The notes under the pieces: generated by a model
Told to the model about the DNA's origin: nothing
The model's input: only the letters and a program-made list of their open reading frames with translations
Database searches by the model: none
In this document: positions 34,989 through 44,020 of the stretch, one piece after another
Layout of the letters: every line of letters starts with the position of its first letter
How positions within the stretch are numbered: position 1 is the stretch's first letter
From: Afipia birgiae 34632
GTDB taxonomy: Bacteria > Pseudomonadota > Alphaproteobacteria > Rhizobiales > Xanthobacteraceae
Assembly: GCF_000308295.2 (NCBI RefSeq)
Contig: NZ_HG326653.1
Span: 827,212 to 891,211, forward strand
DNA: 64,000 nucleotides
Reading direction: 5' to 3'
Position numbers and translations under genes: made by a program

Positions 34989-35011
34989 CTATACAGCTGA
35001 GCTACGGGTGC
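34989..35011 (-). repeat. Third tRNA-Arg 5' end (23 nt)
   Basis: On the minus strand GCACCCGTAGCTCAGCTG is followed by TATAG, matching the first 23 nt of the intact tRNA-Arg at 32387-32463 with one mismatch. Sequence beyond it no longer folds as a tRNA. With the copies at 32711-32753 and 32387-32463 it marks the boundary between island and chromosomal backbone. Confidence 0.7.
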
Positions 35012-35026
35012 GTGGCCATCTATGAC

Positions 35027-35050
35027 CCATGCGGGCAACCGCCCGCACGG
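35027..35050 (-). terminator. Hairpin after the chemoreceptor gene
   Basis: GCGGGC-AACC-GCCCGC with weaker outer pairs, 25 nt past the stop of the leftward chemoreceptor gene. It lacks a good U-run, so termination is probable rather than certain. Confidence 0.45.
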
Positions 35051-35074
35051 GTTTAGGAAGATGCGAGCGGCGGC

Positions 35075-37216
35075 TCAGGCCGCGCGCACCTGATCGAGGA
35101 AGTGGTCGACCTGCTTCTTCAGCTCTTCGCCGCGCCGGCTGAGTTCGTCCGCCGACGCCAGCATCTGCGTCGAGGCCACACCGGTTTCCTGTGCGGCGGT
35201 GCTGACGCTTGCGATGTTGCTGGTGACCCGCGCCGTTCCCCGCGCAGCCTGCTGCACGTTGTTGGCGATCTCGTTGGTCGCGGCGCCCTGTTGCTCGACC
35301 GCGGCTGCGATGGCGGCCGCAATCGACGAGATGCGGTCGATGGTTTCGCTGATGCCTTTGACCGCGGTCACCGACTCCTGCGTCGCGGCCTGCATGCCGC
35401 TGATCTGCTCGCTGATATCGCCGGTCGCCTTCGCGGTCTGCGCAGCGAGCATCTTCACCTCCTGTGCAACGACCGCAAAGCCCTTGCCGGATTCTCCTGC
35501 GCGCGCGGCCTCGATCGTGGCGTTGAGCGCAAGGAGGTTGGTTTGCCCGGCGATCGTGTTGATAAGCTGGACCACATCGCCGATGCTGTCGGCGGCCTGG
35601 GACAGGGCCATGATCCTTGTGTTCGTCACTTCGGCTTGCCGGACCGCTTCCGCGGCAACCGTGCTCGACTCGTGCAATTGCCGGGCGATGTCGTTGACCG
35701 AAGCCGCCATTTCCTCGGTGGAAGCCGCCACGGACTGAACATTCGCCGTGGCCTGCTCCGATGCCGCGGCGACCGTGGTGGATTGCCGGGACGTTTCTTC
35801 GGAAATCGTCGACATCGACGCCGCCGTCGCCTGCAATTCGGCGGCCTGCGACGAAACCGAGCCAAGCATGCTGGAGACGTCCGCCTCGAATGTCGACACG
35901 AGCTCCTCGATCCGGTGCGTGCGGATCAGGCGGTTCTTTTCATCCTGCTTCTGCATCTCCCGGTCGAAACCGAGTTTGGCCTGCATCGCCTGAAGATTGC
36001 GCAGGGCGACACCGATCTCGTCGTCGCGTTCGATGAAGACCCGGTTGTTGAAATGCCCTTGGGCGATACGTGTCATCAGCTCGATGAGCCGGCCTGTCGG
36101 GCGGCTGATCGCGCGGATCGTCATCAGGCCGAGCAGGATGCCGAGAGCGAGCGCCGCGATCAAGGCGCCGGATGCGACCATGATCGAGGTCGTGAAGTTG
36201 CTCTGGGCGTTTTCGTATTCGTCCTTTGCGACATCGATCTGCAGCGCGACGAGCTTTTCCGCGTCCTGCTTGGCGGCTTCAAACAGCGGGTTCACTCTTT
36301 CGGTGAGATGCTGTGACAGGTCACCGAACTTGCCGGCCGAGAGCAAAGCGAGGCCGGGCTTCAGGCCGTCCTCGACATAGCTCCGCCGCTTCTGGCTGTA
36401 GCTGTTGGCAATGGCTTGCTCCGCCGCGGTGTGGGAGCTCGACATGAATTTCTCCCAGCTCTTGCCGATCTGGGCGATGTTGTTGCTGACGGTCGTCTCC
36501 ACGCCTCCGACCGCCTTTTTGGCGAGCCCGTTGGTGGCCGCGCCGTACAGGGACAGAATATTGCTCTGCATCCGGTCATTGATCGCGAACAGGTGGGCGA
36601 GCGGCACGGTCCGGTCGTTGTAGACCTGCTTCAGGTGGGTATTGGCCTGTTGCGCGGTGACGAGGCCGACCAGGCCGATCGCCAGCATGAATATCGTCAG
36701 CGTCGCGACAAGGGTGATCAGCCGTGCGCGCAGCGAGCCGGTAAACAACGAGAAATGGTCGGCGAATGAACGCTTGCGCAGAATGCCCGCGTCCAGCCGG
36801 TAGTTGTCGGCCTTCTTTGCGCGGATCTGGGCGTAGACGGTTTCGGCTTCGCGCCGCTGGTCGGACTGCAGCTTGGTGCGCACCGACATGTAGCCGGTCA
36901 CCGCGCCGTTCTCCCAGATCGGAGAAGCGCTCGCCAGCACCCAGTAATATTCGCCGTTCTTGCGCCGGTTCTTCACCGCGCCGGTCCATGGCTTGCCGCT
37001 CTTCAGCGTCGCCCACAGATCACCGAAGCCCTCGGCCGGCATGTCCGGATGGCGAACAATGTTGTGGGGCTGATTGAGCAATTCGGCTTCGCTAAAACCG
37101 CTGACTTCAATGAACTGGTCGTTGACGTACGTGATCTTTCCCTTGGTGTCGGTCTTGGAGACGATCATCGTCTCGTCGCCAAGCGGATATTCGACGTCAA
37201 CGACAGGCAGATTCAT
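35075..37216 (-). CDS. Methyl-accepting chemotaxis protein with Aer-like PAS domain
   Basis: 713 residues from the ATG at 37216 ([10 protein letters not shown]); 72 upstream codons are open but not protein-like. Order: PAS domain at about 15-112 with the Aer signature [17 protein letters not shown], membrane helix near 160-185, a four-helix ligand-type region, second membrane helix near 345-370, HAMP (about 370-425), and the cytoplasmic signalling domain with the highly conserved [19 protein letters not shown] tip. An Aer-type PAS suggests redox or oxygen sensing; flavin binding is inferred from family. Confidence 0.92.
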   Translation of the reverse strand: MNLPVVDVEYPLGDETMIVSKTDTKGKITYVNDQFIEVSGFSEAELLNQPHNIVRHPDMPAEGFGDLWATLKSGKPWTGAVKNRRKNGEYYWVLASASPIWENGAVTGYMSVRTKLQSDQRREAETVYAQIRAKKADNYRLDAGILRKRSFADHFSLFTGSLRARLITLVATLTIFMLAIGLVGLVTAQQANTHLKQVYNDRTVPLAHLFAINDRMQSNILSLYGAATNGLAKKAVGGVETTVSNNIAQIGKSWEKFMSSSHTAAEQAIANSYSQKRRSYVEDGLKPGLALLSAGKFGDLSQHLTERVNPLFEAAKQDAEKLVALQIDVAKDEYENAQSNFTTSIMVASGALIAALALGILLGLMTIRAISRPTGRLIELMTRIAQGHFNNRVFIERDDEIGVALRNLQAMQAKLGFDREMQKQDEKNRLIRTHRIEELVSTFEADVSSMLGSVSSQAAELQATAASMSTISEETSRQSTTVAAASEQATANVQSVAASTEEMAASVNDIARQLHESSTVAAEAVRQAEVTNTRIMALSQAADSIGDVVQLINTIAGQTNLLALNATIEAARAGESGKGFAVVAQEVKMLAAQTAKATGDISEQISGMQAATQESVTAVKGISETIDRISSIAAAIAAAVEQQGAATNEIANNVQQAARGTARVTSNIASVSTAAQETGVASTQMLASADELSRRGEELKKQVDHFLDQVRAA

Positions 37217-37622
37217 TTTCAAGATCAGAAACTCCGGATCATGTAGGAGGGGAAAGCAAACCGCTCGTGCGCGACAAGCAATGCGCATGGCAAATGGCGG
37301 CGAGGCGGGGTGAAAGCTGGATGCGCCCCTGCGGCCGTTACAGGCTGTGCGGGAATCAGCGAGGGTCGCAAGATACGCTGCTGAAGGCTCAATTCCCGGC
37401 TTCTCTTCTCGTCTGCCCTGCTTCGACCGCAAGGCAAAGTTGCCTGCAGGATCTTGGCCACGTTCTTGATTCGATTTTTATGATCCAAGACCTAAGATTT
37501 GGTTGCGCTCCCGCGCGCCGAGAACGACGCGCGCGGCATTCCGCGAGCCCGTGGCGAGCAACGGCTGCGCGTGGCTGCAAGCTCACGCGCACCTCAGGGC
37601 TTCTACGGAGGCGTTTTGTTCG
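37217..37622. other. Intergenic region between chemoreceptor and reductase genes
   Basis: About 406 bases between two leftward genes. Open frames on both strands are short and unlike proteins. The A/T-rich stretch near 37462-37502 is a candidate promoter for the chemoreceptor gene, with a long 5' leader. Nothing else stands out. Confidence 0.45.
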
Positions 37623-38804
37623 TCAGGCGGTCTCGACTGCGAATTGCAGACCGGCGTGATCGATGAGACGCTTGATCAGGCGGTCGCCCAATGCTGCGCC
37701 CGGAGTCCAGATGCCGCCGGCAACGTCCGCGGCGTCGCGCACGAGACAGACGGCGCATTCGGCTATCATCTTGGAGGTCGAGCCGTAGCCCGGATCGCGA
37801 TCGCCTTTGACCGACGCGCGGATCTGCCGGCCGTCAAGCGACACGCCGACGAACAGGATGTCGTAGAGACCGGTCTCGCGCTCTTCCTTTGAGGGGCCTT
37901 CGCCGGGCTTCGGTCCGCCCGGCCCGCCCATTGCGGCATTGGCGGCGACGATGGCCTTGGCGGTGGCTTCGCCTTTTTCGCCGGGCCCGGCCAGCATCAT
38001 CTCGTCGTAGACGAAGTCCTGGCCGTAGGGGAAATTCATCAGAAGATTCGAGCGGTGCACGTTTCGGGTGTTGATCGTCGCCATCACAAACGGCGCGACC
38101 CACATGCCGAGTTCGTCATCGTGGAGCGGTTTGTTGCCGGGCGGCTGCTTCGGGCCCTCGAAGCCCGGCGTCAGCGCGAACGGATTCTTGAGCAGCGGCA
38201 CAATGCTGAGATCCTTCGCTGCGGCCGCGTAAGTGGCTTTCAGGCTTGCCGCCGTGCCGCCCGAGAACGTGCCCTTCATCTTGCGCACGCGGCCCTTCAC
38301 GCGGTGCACAGTCGCGCCGAACTGCTTCTTCGCCGCGCCTTGCAGAAAGAATACGCCGAGCTCGAACGGAATCGAATCGAACCCGCATGAGAACAGAATG
38401 CGGGCGCCGGTGGATTGCGCCTTTGCGTGATGGGCATCGATCATCTGGCGCATCCATGCGGGTTCACCGCAGAGATCGAGATAGTCGGTGCCGGAGGCGG
38501 CGCAGGCCGCCACAAGCTCGGAGCCGTAAAGCTGATAGGGACCGACGGTGGTCAAAACCGCCTTGGTCTGGGCGACAAGCGCCTTCAGTGAGGCGGGGTC
38601 GCTGGCGTCGGCTTCGATCAGCGGTGTGTCTTTCGGCGCGCGGATCTCGTCGCGGACCGCCGCAAGCTTGTCGCGGCTGCGGCCTGCCATCGCCCATGTG
38701 AGATTGTTTCCGGGGCCGTAATGCGCGGCGAGATATTCGGCGACGAGTCTGCCGGTGAAGCCGCTCGCGCCATAAACAACGACATCGAATTTCGGTTGGG
38801 TCAT
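37623..38804 (-). CDS. Saccharopine dehydrogenase-family / trans-acting enoyl reductase-like protein
   Basis: 393 residues from the ATG at 38804, preceded by AAAGAGGA. The N-terminus FDVVVYGASGFTGRLVAEYL is a Rossmann nucleotide-binding fold; WAMAGRSRDKLAAVRDEI and VGPYQLYGSELVAACAASG are typical of the family that includes mycobacterial trans-acting enoyl reductases. The reaction here is unknown. It follows the acyl-CoA synthetase gene by 37 nt on the same strand, suggesting a shared lipid or hydrophobic-acid pathway. Confidence 0.85.
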   Translation of the reverse strand: MTQPKFDVVVYGASGFTGRLVAEYLAAHYGPGNNLTWAMAGRSRDKLAAVRDEIRAPKDTPLIEADASDPASLKALVAQTKAVLTTVGPYQLYGSELVAACAASGTDYLDLCGEPAWMRQMIDAHHAKAQSTGARILFSCGFDSIPFELGVFFLQGAAKKQFGATVHRVKGRVRKMKGTFSGGTAASLKATYAAAAKDLSIVPLLKNPFALTPGFEGPKQPPGNKPLHDDELGMWVAPFVMATINTRNVHRSNLLMNFPYGQDFVYDEMMLAGPGEKGEATAKAIVAANAAMGGPGGPKPGEGPSKEERETGLYDILFVGVSLDGRQIRASVKGDRDPGYGSTSKMIAECAVCLVRDAADVAGGIWTPGAALGDRLIKRLIDHAGLQFAVETA

Positions 38805-38841
38805 CGCGATATCCTCTTTCCGTTCGTCGGGCGCCACCGGG

Positions 38842-40428
38842 TCATGCCAGCAATTTTCGCAATTCCGCCTTCGCCACCTTTTCAAGCGTCGAACGCGGCA
38901 TGTCCTCGACCAGGTGCACTTCGCGCGGCACCTTGAAGTCGGCCAGCGCGTTCCTGCAGGCGCTCAGAATATCCTGCTGAAGCGTAAGCGGCGCACCGCC
39001 GAGCCCGCTCGTCGGAATGACGAACACCACGGGCACTTCGTCCAGCATCGGATGCTTCTTTGCAACCACCGCTGCTTCGCGCACGCCCGCCACGGTGATG
39101 ACGACCTGTTCGATCTCGGAGGCCGCGACATTCTCGCCGCCGACCTTCAGCATGTCCTTGGCGCGATCGCCGAACCGCAGGAAGCCATTCTCCAGCAGCT
39201 TCACGCGGTCGCCGGTGATGAAATAGCCGTGTTCGTCGAAACTCTCGCGCGTCGCTTTCTCGTTGTGCAGATACTCCTTGAACAACGACAGGCCGGGAAC
39301 GCCGCGGATCAGAAGATCGCCGGTGCCGCCGACCTGCGTCGGCGCTCCGTGCTCGTCGACAACGCGAATCTCGTATTCCGGCGCGGCGCGCCCGATGGCG
39401 AGCGGAACGTTGGGCTGATGGGGCTCGCCGACAATGCCGTGGGTGATGGTTTCCGTCATGCCCCACCAGCCGATGGTTTTCACGCCGAAGATGGCGTCGG
39501 TCGGCGGCTCGCAGATCGCGCTGCCCCACAGCCGGAAGTGATGCCTCTTCGGGATCTCGCGCTCCATCAGCGCCTTGACGCAAAACGGCACCAGCGATGT
39601 CCAGGTGCTGCGATGCTCCAGCGCTGTCGTCCAAAAGCGGCTTGCGGAAAAGCGCGGCTGGATCACGGCGGTGCCGCCGACCCACAACGTCGACAGCATC
39701 GAGTAGGCCAGCGCATTGGTATGAAACAGCGGCAGATAAATCTGGTGAATGTCCTCGGGCCGCAGGTCCTGATGCACGGCGTTGATCTTCGCACCCCACA
39801 GCGCGTTGGCGTGGGTCCACAACACCGCCTTCGGCCGCGACGTGGTGCCGGACGTGTATTGCACGCTGCACGATGCGTAAGGATCGGCGGGACGGCGCGG
39901 CCGGTCCGCGCTGTTGGCAAACAGCGTCTCGAACGCTTCGCTCTTCGGCGGCTTGTCTCCCTGCGCGGGTGCGGCGCCGGCGTCGTGGGAAATCACCGCG
40001 AGCCAGCGCAGGTTGCGGCAGTTCGCTGCAATCAACTCGGCATAGGCTGGTTGCGTGATCGCGGCCACTGCGCCGCAGTGACCGGCGAAGTACTCCATCT
40101 CGCCCGGCGCGGAACGGGTATTGGTCGTCACGGCGATGGCGCCGAGTTCGACACAGGCGAACCACGTGAGCAGCATCTCGATGCAGTTGTCGAGATGGAT
40201 CAGCACGCAGTCGCCGGGCTTGACTCCGCGTTGCGCGAGGCCCGCGGCCAGCGCGCCGACGCGTTCGTGGAATTCGCCATAGGTCCATGGACGTGACGGC
40301 GCGTCGAACGGCGCCCAGATCGGGAATGGATGGTCGCGCCGTGTTTCGGCGCGCAGTCGCAGCAGCCACGGCACATCGAGTCCGGCGAAGGGGCCGATAT
40401 GACCCGGTGCGATGTTGAAATTAGGCAT
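38842..40428 (-). CDS. AMP-dependent synthetase / acyl-CoA ligase
   Basis: 528 residues from the ATG at 40428 after GGGAG; the frame is open 85 codons upstream without protein character. Adenylation motifs are clear: YTSGTTSRPKAVLWTH (A3), GWWGMTETITHG (A5), YFITGDRVKLLENGFLRFGD (A7/A8) and the C-terminal Lys in STLEKVAKAEL. Such enzymes activate carboxylic acids to CoA thioesters. It sits between a P450 and a reductase gene, which points to catabolism of a hydrophobic acid or terpenoid-like compound (inference). Confidence 0.92.
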   Translation of the reverse strand: MPNFNIAPGHIGPFAGLDVPWLLRLRAETRRDHPFPIWAPFDAPSRPWTYGEFHERVGALAAGLAQRGVKPGDCVLIHLDNCIEMLLTWFACVELGAIAVTTNTRSAPGEMEYFAGHCGAVAAITQPAYAELIAANCRNLRWLAVISHDAGAAPAQGDKPPKSEAFETLFANSADRPRRPADPYASCSVQYTSGTTSRPKAVLWTHANALWGAKINAVHQDLRPEDIHQIYLPLFHTNALAYSMLSTLWVGGTAVIQPRFSASRFWTTALEHRSTWTSLVPFCVKALMEREIPKRHHFRLWGSAICEPPTDAIFGVKTIGWWGMTETITHGIVGEPHQPNVPLAIGRAAPEYEIRVVDEHGAPTQVGGTGDLLIRGVPGLSLFKEYLHNEKATRESFDEHGYFITGDRVKLLENGFLRFGDRAKDMLKVGGENVAASEIEQVVITVAGVREAAVVAKKHPMLDEVPVVFVIPTSGLGGAPLTLQQDILSACRNALADFKVPREVHLVEDMPRSTLEKVAKAELRKLLA

Positions 40429-40520
40429 GTTTTCTCCCGTCCCGCTTGTCCGCTGCGGGTTGCCAACTGCTTGTCTGACAGGGGGCGCGGAGTCAACGGT
40501 TTGGCGGCCCGCGCGGGGCT

Positions 40521-41900
40521 TCAGGTAGCAGTCAAAATTACGCGCAATCCGTCCCTGGGTTTCGGGATCGGCCACATCTGCCATGCGGGCACATAGCCCG
40601 GCTCTAGGGTGACATTGAGGTTCTGCAGGAAATGAAACGCGAAACATTTGGCCTGCATGTAGGCGAAGTGAACTCCGATGCACATATGCGCGCCGCCGCT
40701 GAACGGGATGAATGCGAAGCGATGGCGTGCGCGCTGCGCTTCGTCGGTGAAGCGCAGCGGATCGAACGTCTCGGGGTCAGGCCAGTGTTCGCTCATGTGA
40801 TGGGTGAACAGCGGATTCATGCTGACCAGCGTCCCGGCCGGAATATCATAGCCTTTGAAGCTGAAGTCACGCGTCGCGCGGCGCGGGATCGACGGCACCG
40901 GCGGCTTCATCCGCATCGCTTCCTTGAACGCCATTTCGGTGAGCGGCATGGCGTCGAGCTTGTCGAACGGCAGCGGCGCGCCGGGCTCTATTCCGAGCGC
41001 GGCGACTTCGTCGCGCAATCGCGTCTGCCACCCAGGATGCGCCGCGAGCAGCGCCACGAATGACGTGAGTGACGATGTGAGTGTATCGTGCGCCGCCATG
41101 ATCAGAAAACTCATGTGGTCGACGATATCCTGCGTCGAGAGCAGCGCGCCGTCCTCATGGGTCGCGTGGCAGAGCTGCGAGAACAAGTCGTCGCCGCCGT
41201 TCTCGCGCCGCAGGGGAATCTGCTGCGAGAAATAGGCCACGATGCGCTGACGTCCCCTGACGCCGCGCGCCATCTGCGTGCCCGGCCACGGCTGGCGAAT
41301 CACCGCAACGGAGGCGGCGATCATGTCGACGAAGGCGCGTGTGACTTCATCGACTTCGGGGCCGATCCCGGTGCCGAGAAATGAGGTCGCAGCGAGGTCG
41401 AGCGTCAGTTGCTTCATCGCCGGATAGAACAGCATCGGGCCGGGCGCCTCGCGCCATTGATCCACGCGCGCCGCGATACCGGTATCGAGTTGCGCGAGAT
41501 AATTCTTCATCGGTCCCGACTTGAAGGCGACCGACATGGCGCGGCGATGCAGGCGGTGTTCCTCGAAATCGAGCAGCATCAGCCCGCGCGGAAACAGCCG
41601 GCCGAGGATTGTTTCCCATCCATTGGTCGAGGAGAACAGCTTGGTCTGGTCGAGCAGCATGAATTCATTGGCTTCAGGCCCGAGCAGCGACACGCTTGTT
41701 TCGCCGAGAACCCGCGAGCGATAGATCAGGCCGTATTTCCGCGCCATCGCATCGGCTTCGCCTTTCGGATCGGCGAGAACATTGAGCGTTCGTCCGACAA
41801 ACGGCCAGCCTTCGTCGCCGGGAATGTGGGCAAGTTTGCTGCGGTCCACCATGACAGGCGGCTTGACCGCGACCGGTGATGTCAGGCTTTGCATCGACAT
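40521..41900 (-). CDS. Cytochrome P450
   Basis: 459 residues. The haem-binding loop FIPFSGGAHMCIG holds the Cys ligand; the I-helix has MAAHDTLTSSLTSF (acidic-Thr pair) and the ExxR motif is in FKEAMRM. No membrane anchor, so a soluble bacterial P450. The downstream acyl-CoA ligase starts 92 nt later on the same strand. Redox partners are not encoded nearby. Confidence 0.93.
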   Translation of the reverse strand: MSMQSLTSPVAVKPPVMVDRSKLAHIPGDEGWPFVGRTLNVLADPKGEADAMARKYGLIYRSRVLGETSVSLLGPEANEFMLLDQTKLFSSTNGWETILGRLFPRGLMLLDFEEHRLHRRAMSVAFKSGPMKNYLAQLDTGIAARVDQWREAPGPMLFYPAMKQLTLDLAATSFLGTGIGPEVDEVTRAFVDMIAASVAVIRQPWPGTQMARGVRGRQRIVAYFSQQIPLRRENGGDDLFSQLCHATHEDGALLSTQDIVDHMSFLIMAAHDTLTSSLTSFVALLAAHPGWQTRLRDEVAALGIEPGAPLPFDKLDAMPLTEMAFKEAMRMKPPVPSIPRRATRDFSFKGYDIPAGTLVSMNPLFTHHMSEHWPDPETFDPLRFTDEAQRARHRFAFIPFSGGAHMCIGVHFAYMQAKCFAFHFLQNLNVTLEPGYVPAWQMWPIPKPRDGLRVILTAT

Positions 41901-42030
41901 GAGCGTTCCCCGGAGTGGCTGCCGGAATTATCGCCGAGTTGGCGGATACCGACAACTCCGATCGCGGCTGGATCGGGGAGTTGTGATGGTGCGGTGCATT
42001 GAATCTTTGAGCCCGGAAAACGCCGGCAGA

Positions 42031-42945
42031 TTAGGCGAAATCCGCTGCCGCTTTCGCCAGGGCCTCGATGCGTTTGCGGAATGATCGCGGCGATTCTGCA
42101 AACACCCGGCCGGCCAGCGACCGCGCGCGGTCGAGGTGAAATTGCCGCCGGCTTTCGATCGGCGGCGTCAGGCGCGAGCGCCAGTGAGCCAATGGTTGTC
42201 TCGGTTGCGTCAACAGGCCGAGAGCGACGAGATCGTTGCTCCTGCCGAGTTGCAGACGCACCTTTTGCACCTCGTCGATAAAGGCATGCCACACCTTCGG
42301 CCACAGCGGCGCTATGAGGTCCAGCTGGTAGCGGAATGTCACGACGGCCTTGCGAAAATCATGAATGTCCTCGGGATCGGCATCCTCCCATTTGCGCGGA
42401 AGACGGCGCCGGGCGCGGCGATAGGATTGTGCGAGCGCCGTAACGATGTCGTCAAAGGAGATGCTTTCAAGCGGCCAGTTTGTTACGCAGACCGATGCTC
42501 GCGCAAGGCCGTCGTGCAGGCGCTGAATGGCCTCCGCATGAAGCTGTGCGGCTTCGGATGCCGCTCGTGCCTCCTGCAGCCGCCGGGTGAGGGTTGTCTC
42601 GGTTCGCTTCGACAGCGGGGGTGTCTCGGCCTCCCTCGGCTTTGCAATGTCGGCCAGCGCATCGAGAGCGGTCTGTGCATCGCGGCTGCGGCCAAACTCG
42701 CGGGCGAGGAGCCGCACCTCGTGGCGCAAAGTCACGGACTCGTCACCGACCGGATCCTTCAGCAGCCGCAACAAGGCCTGCCAGCGTTTAAGCGCGACGC
42801 GAAGGTCATGAATGGCCGTGCTGGGATCACCGCCATTGAGCCGTTCCTGGATCTGGTCTTGCGCGGCCCGGGCCGTTGCCAGGATATCATCCGCGACCTG
42901 ACGCAGCGAATGCGCAACCGGCGGAGCTTGTGGGCCGTGCATCAT
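42031..42945 (-). CDS. CHAD-domain protein
   Basis: 304 residues. IHDLRVALKRWQALLRLL and the second half IHDFRKAVVTFRYQLDLI give the two helical repeats with conserved His and basic residues of the CHAD domain, known to bind inorganic polyphosphate. It lacks the CYTH domain often fused to CHAD. It could associate with polyphosphate granules. Two consecutive Met codons start the frame. Confidence 0.9.
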   Translation of the reverse strand: MMHGPQAPPVAHSLRQVADDILATARAAQDQIQERLNGGDPSTAIHDLRVALKRWQALLRLLKDPVGDESVTLRHEVRLLAREFGRSRDAQTALDALADIAKPREAETPPLSKRTETTLTRRLQEARAASEAAQLHAEAIQRLHDGLARASVCVTNWPLESISFDDIVTALAQSYRRARRRLPRKWEDADPEDIHDFRKAVVTFRYQLDLIAPLWPKVWHAFIDEVQKVRLQLGRSNDLVALGLLTQPRQPLAHWRSRLTPPIESRRQFHLDRARSLAGRVFAESPRSFRKRIEALAKAAADFA

Positions 42946-43053
42946 CGACGTCTGTCCAGAACCATTCGCGCAAGATTATGGGTTCTACGCGGCGGTGGAA
43001 AGTCTCCATCCAGTTATACCGCGAATGCGGGATGCTGCCCTTCGGCAAACGGA

Positions 43054-43458
43054 CTAGGCCGGGATGATGGTCTTGCCGATCGGCCACAACGCGATGGCGC
43101 CAAGTTTCAAATGCGCCCAGGCGAACGGAATTCCGATAATCGTGATGGCGAGCAGGAGCGCCGTGAAGAGATGGCCGAGCGCCAGCCACCACCCGGCCAG
43201 GATCAGCCAGATCAGATTGCCGATGAACCCGAAAATCCCGGTGCCGAAGTCGCGCTCGCCGATATAGATCTCGCGCGATACGGCCTTCTGGCCAAACGGA
43301 AACAGCGTGTAGACGGCAATATTCCAGGCGCCGCGCGCCCACGGAAGACCGATGATGGTGATCGCCATGATGACCGCAGCGACCGCCCAGCCGAACGCCA
43401 TCCAGAAGCCGCCAAGCACGACCCACAAAATGTTGAGCATCAGAGAGACGGGAGACAT
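43054..43458 (-). CDS. YccF-family inner-membrane protein
   Basis: 134 residues with two copies of the YccF pattern: LNILWVVLGGFWMAFGW ... ITIIGLPWARGAWNIA and LIWLILAGWWLALGHL ... ITIIGIPFAWAHLKLG, giving about four membrane helices. Function unknown; the family is widespread. Leftward, lone gene. Confidence 0.92.
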   Translation of the reverse strand: MSPVSLMLNILWVVLGGFWMAFGWAVAAVIMAITIIGLPWARGAWNIAVYTLFPFGQKAVSREIYIGERDFGTGIFGFIGNLIWLILAGWWLALGHLFTALLLAITIIGIPFAWAHLKLGAIALWPIGKTIIPA

Positions 43459-43580
43459 CGGAACTCATTTGCTGGAGAGCCGCTTGGTCCAGTGTAGCAC
43501 CTTCCGGCGACGCCGTGATGAAAACCGGTAGCCAATCCGGAGGCGGTGCCCATATAGAGTAAGACATCAAGGAGGCACCC

Positions 43581-43868
43581 ATGTCGAAACTCAATTTTGC
43601 GTCAGCCACTGCAAGTCTGGCAACGGTTGCCGTTGCGGCGCTTGCGATCACGCTTGGCTCCGCGCCGGCCAAGGCCGATGCGCCGTTCTGCTCGGAGAAC
43701 TATAGCCGTGCCGGTCAGGGCCGGGTGTGCGCCTACTACACCTATGACCAGTGCCGGGCGGCTACCAGCGGCGTCGGCGGCTCATGCAGCGCCAATGCGT
43801 GGTACCAGCCGCGCGGATACTATGAGCCCGCTCCGCGCCGACATCGCCGGCACCGGCATCATAGCTGA
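43581..43868 (+). CDS. DUF3551 secreted protein
   Basis: 95 residues with AAGGAGG before the ATG, a signal peptide (about 1-32, ending AKADA), and a small domain with four Cys (FC, VCAYYTYDQC, SC) and a His/Arg-rich end. The pattern YYTYDQCRAATSGVGGSC is the DUF3551 hallmark, abundant in Bradyrhizobium relatives. Function unknown. Confidence 0.85.
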   Translation: MSKLNFASATASLATVAVAALAITLGSAPAKADAPFCSENYSRAGQGRVCAYYTYDQCRAATSGVGGSCSANAWYQPRGYYEPAPRRHRRHRHHS

Positions 43869-43904
43869 GATCATTCCCGGTCCACGCAGTGCCGTCAGAT
43901 ATCC

Positions 43905-43927
43905 TCGGCGCGGAGCTTCCGCGCCGA
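43905..43927 (+). terminator. Rho-independent terminator after the DUF3551 gene
   Basis: Perfect 9-bp stem TCGGCGCGG-AGCTT-CCGCGCCGA, 36 nt after the stop, followed by TATTTGTTT. Confidence 0.75.
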
Positions 43928-44020
43928 TATTTGTTTGCGGCGAATATTGAACCCGTATTGCTGCGCGCCCGTATTTTTGGAACGTTGTGCAGCACCCGCG
44001 CCTGAGAGAAATGGCAAGTG

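Noticed and set aside
38882..40369. Long frames on both strands (495 and 460 codons) over the acyl-CoA ligase
   Set aside because: Only the 38842-40428 frame carries adenylation motifs; the others are Arg/Ala-rich shadows.
42136..43497. 453-codon open frame on the plus strand
   Set aside because: It covers the CHAD and YccF genes in antisense and has the low-complexity charged composition of a shadow.
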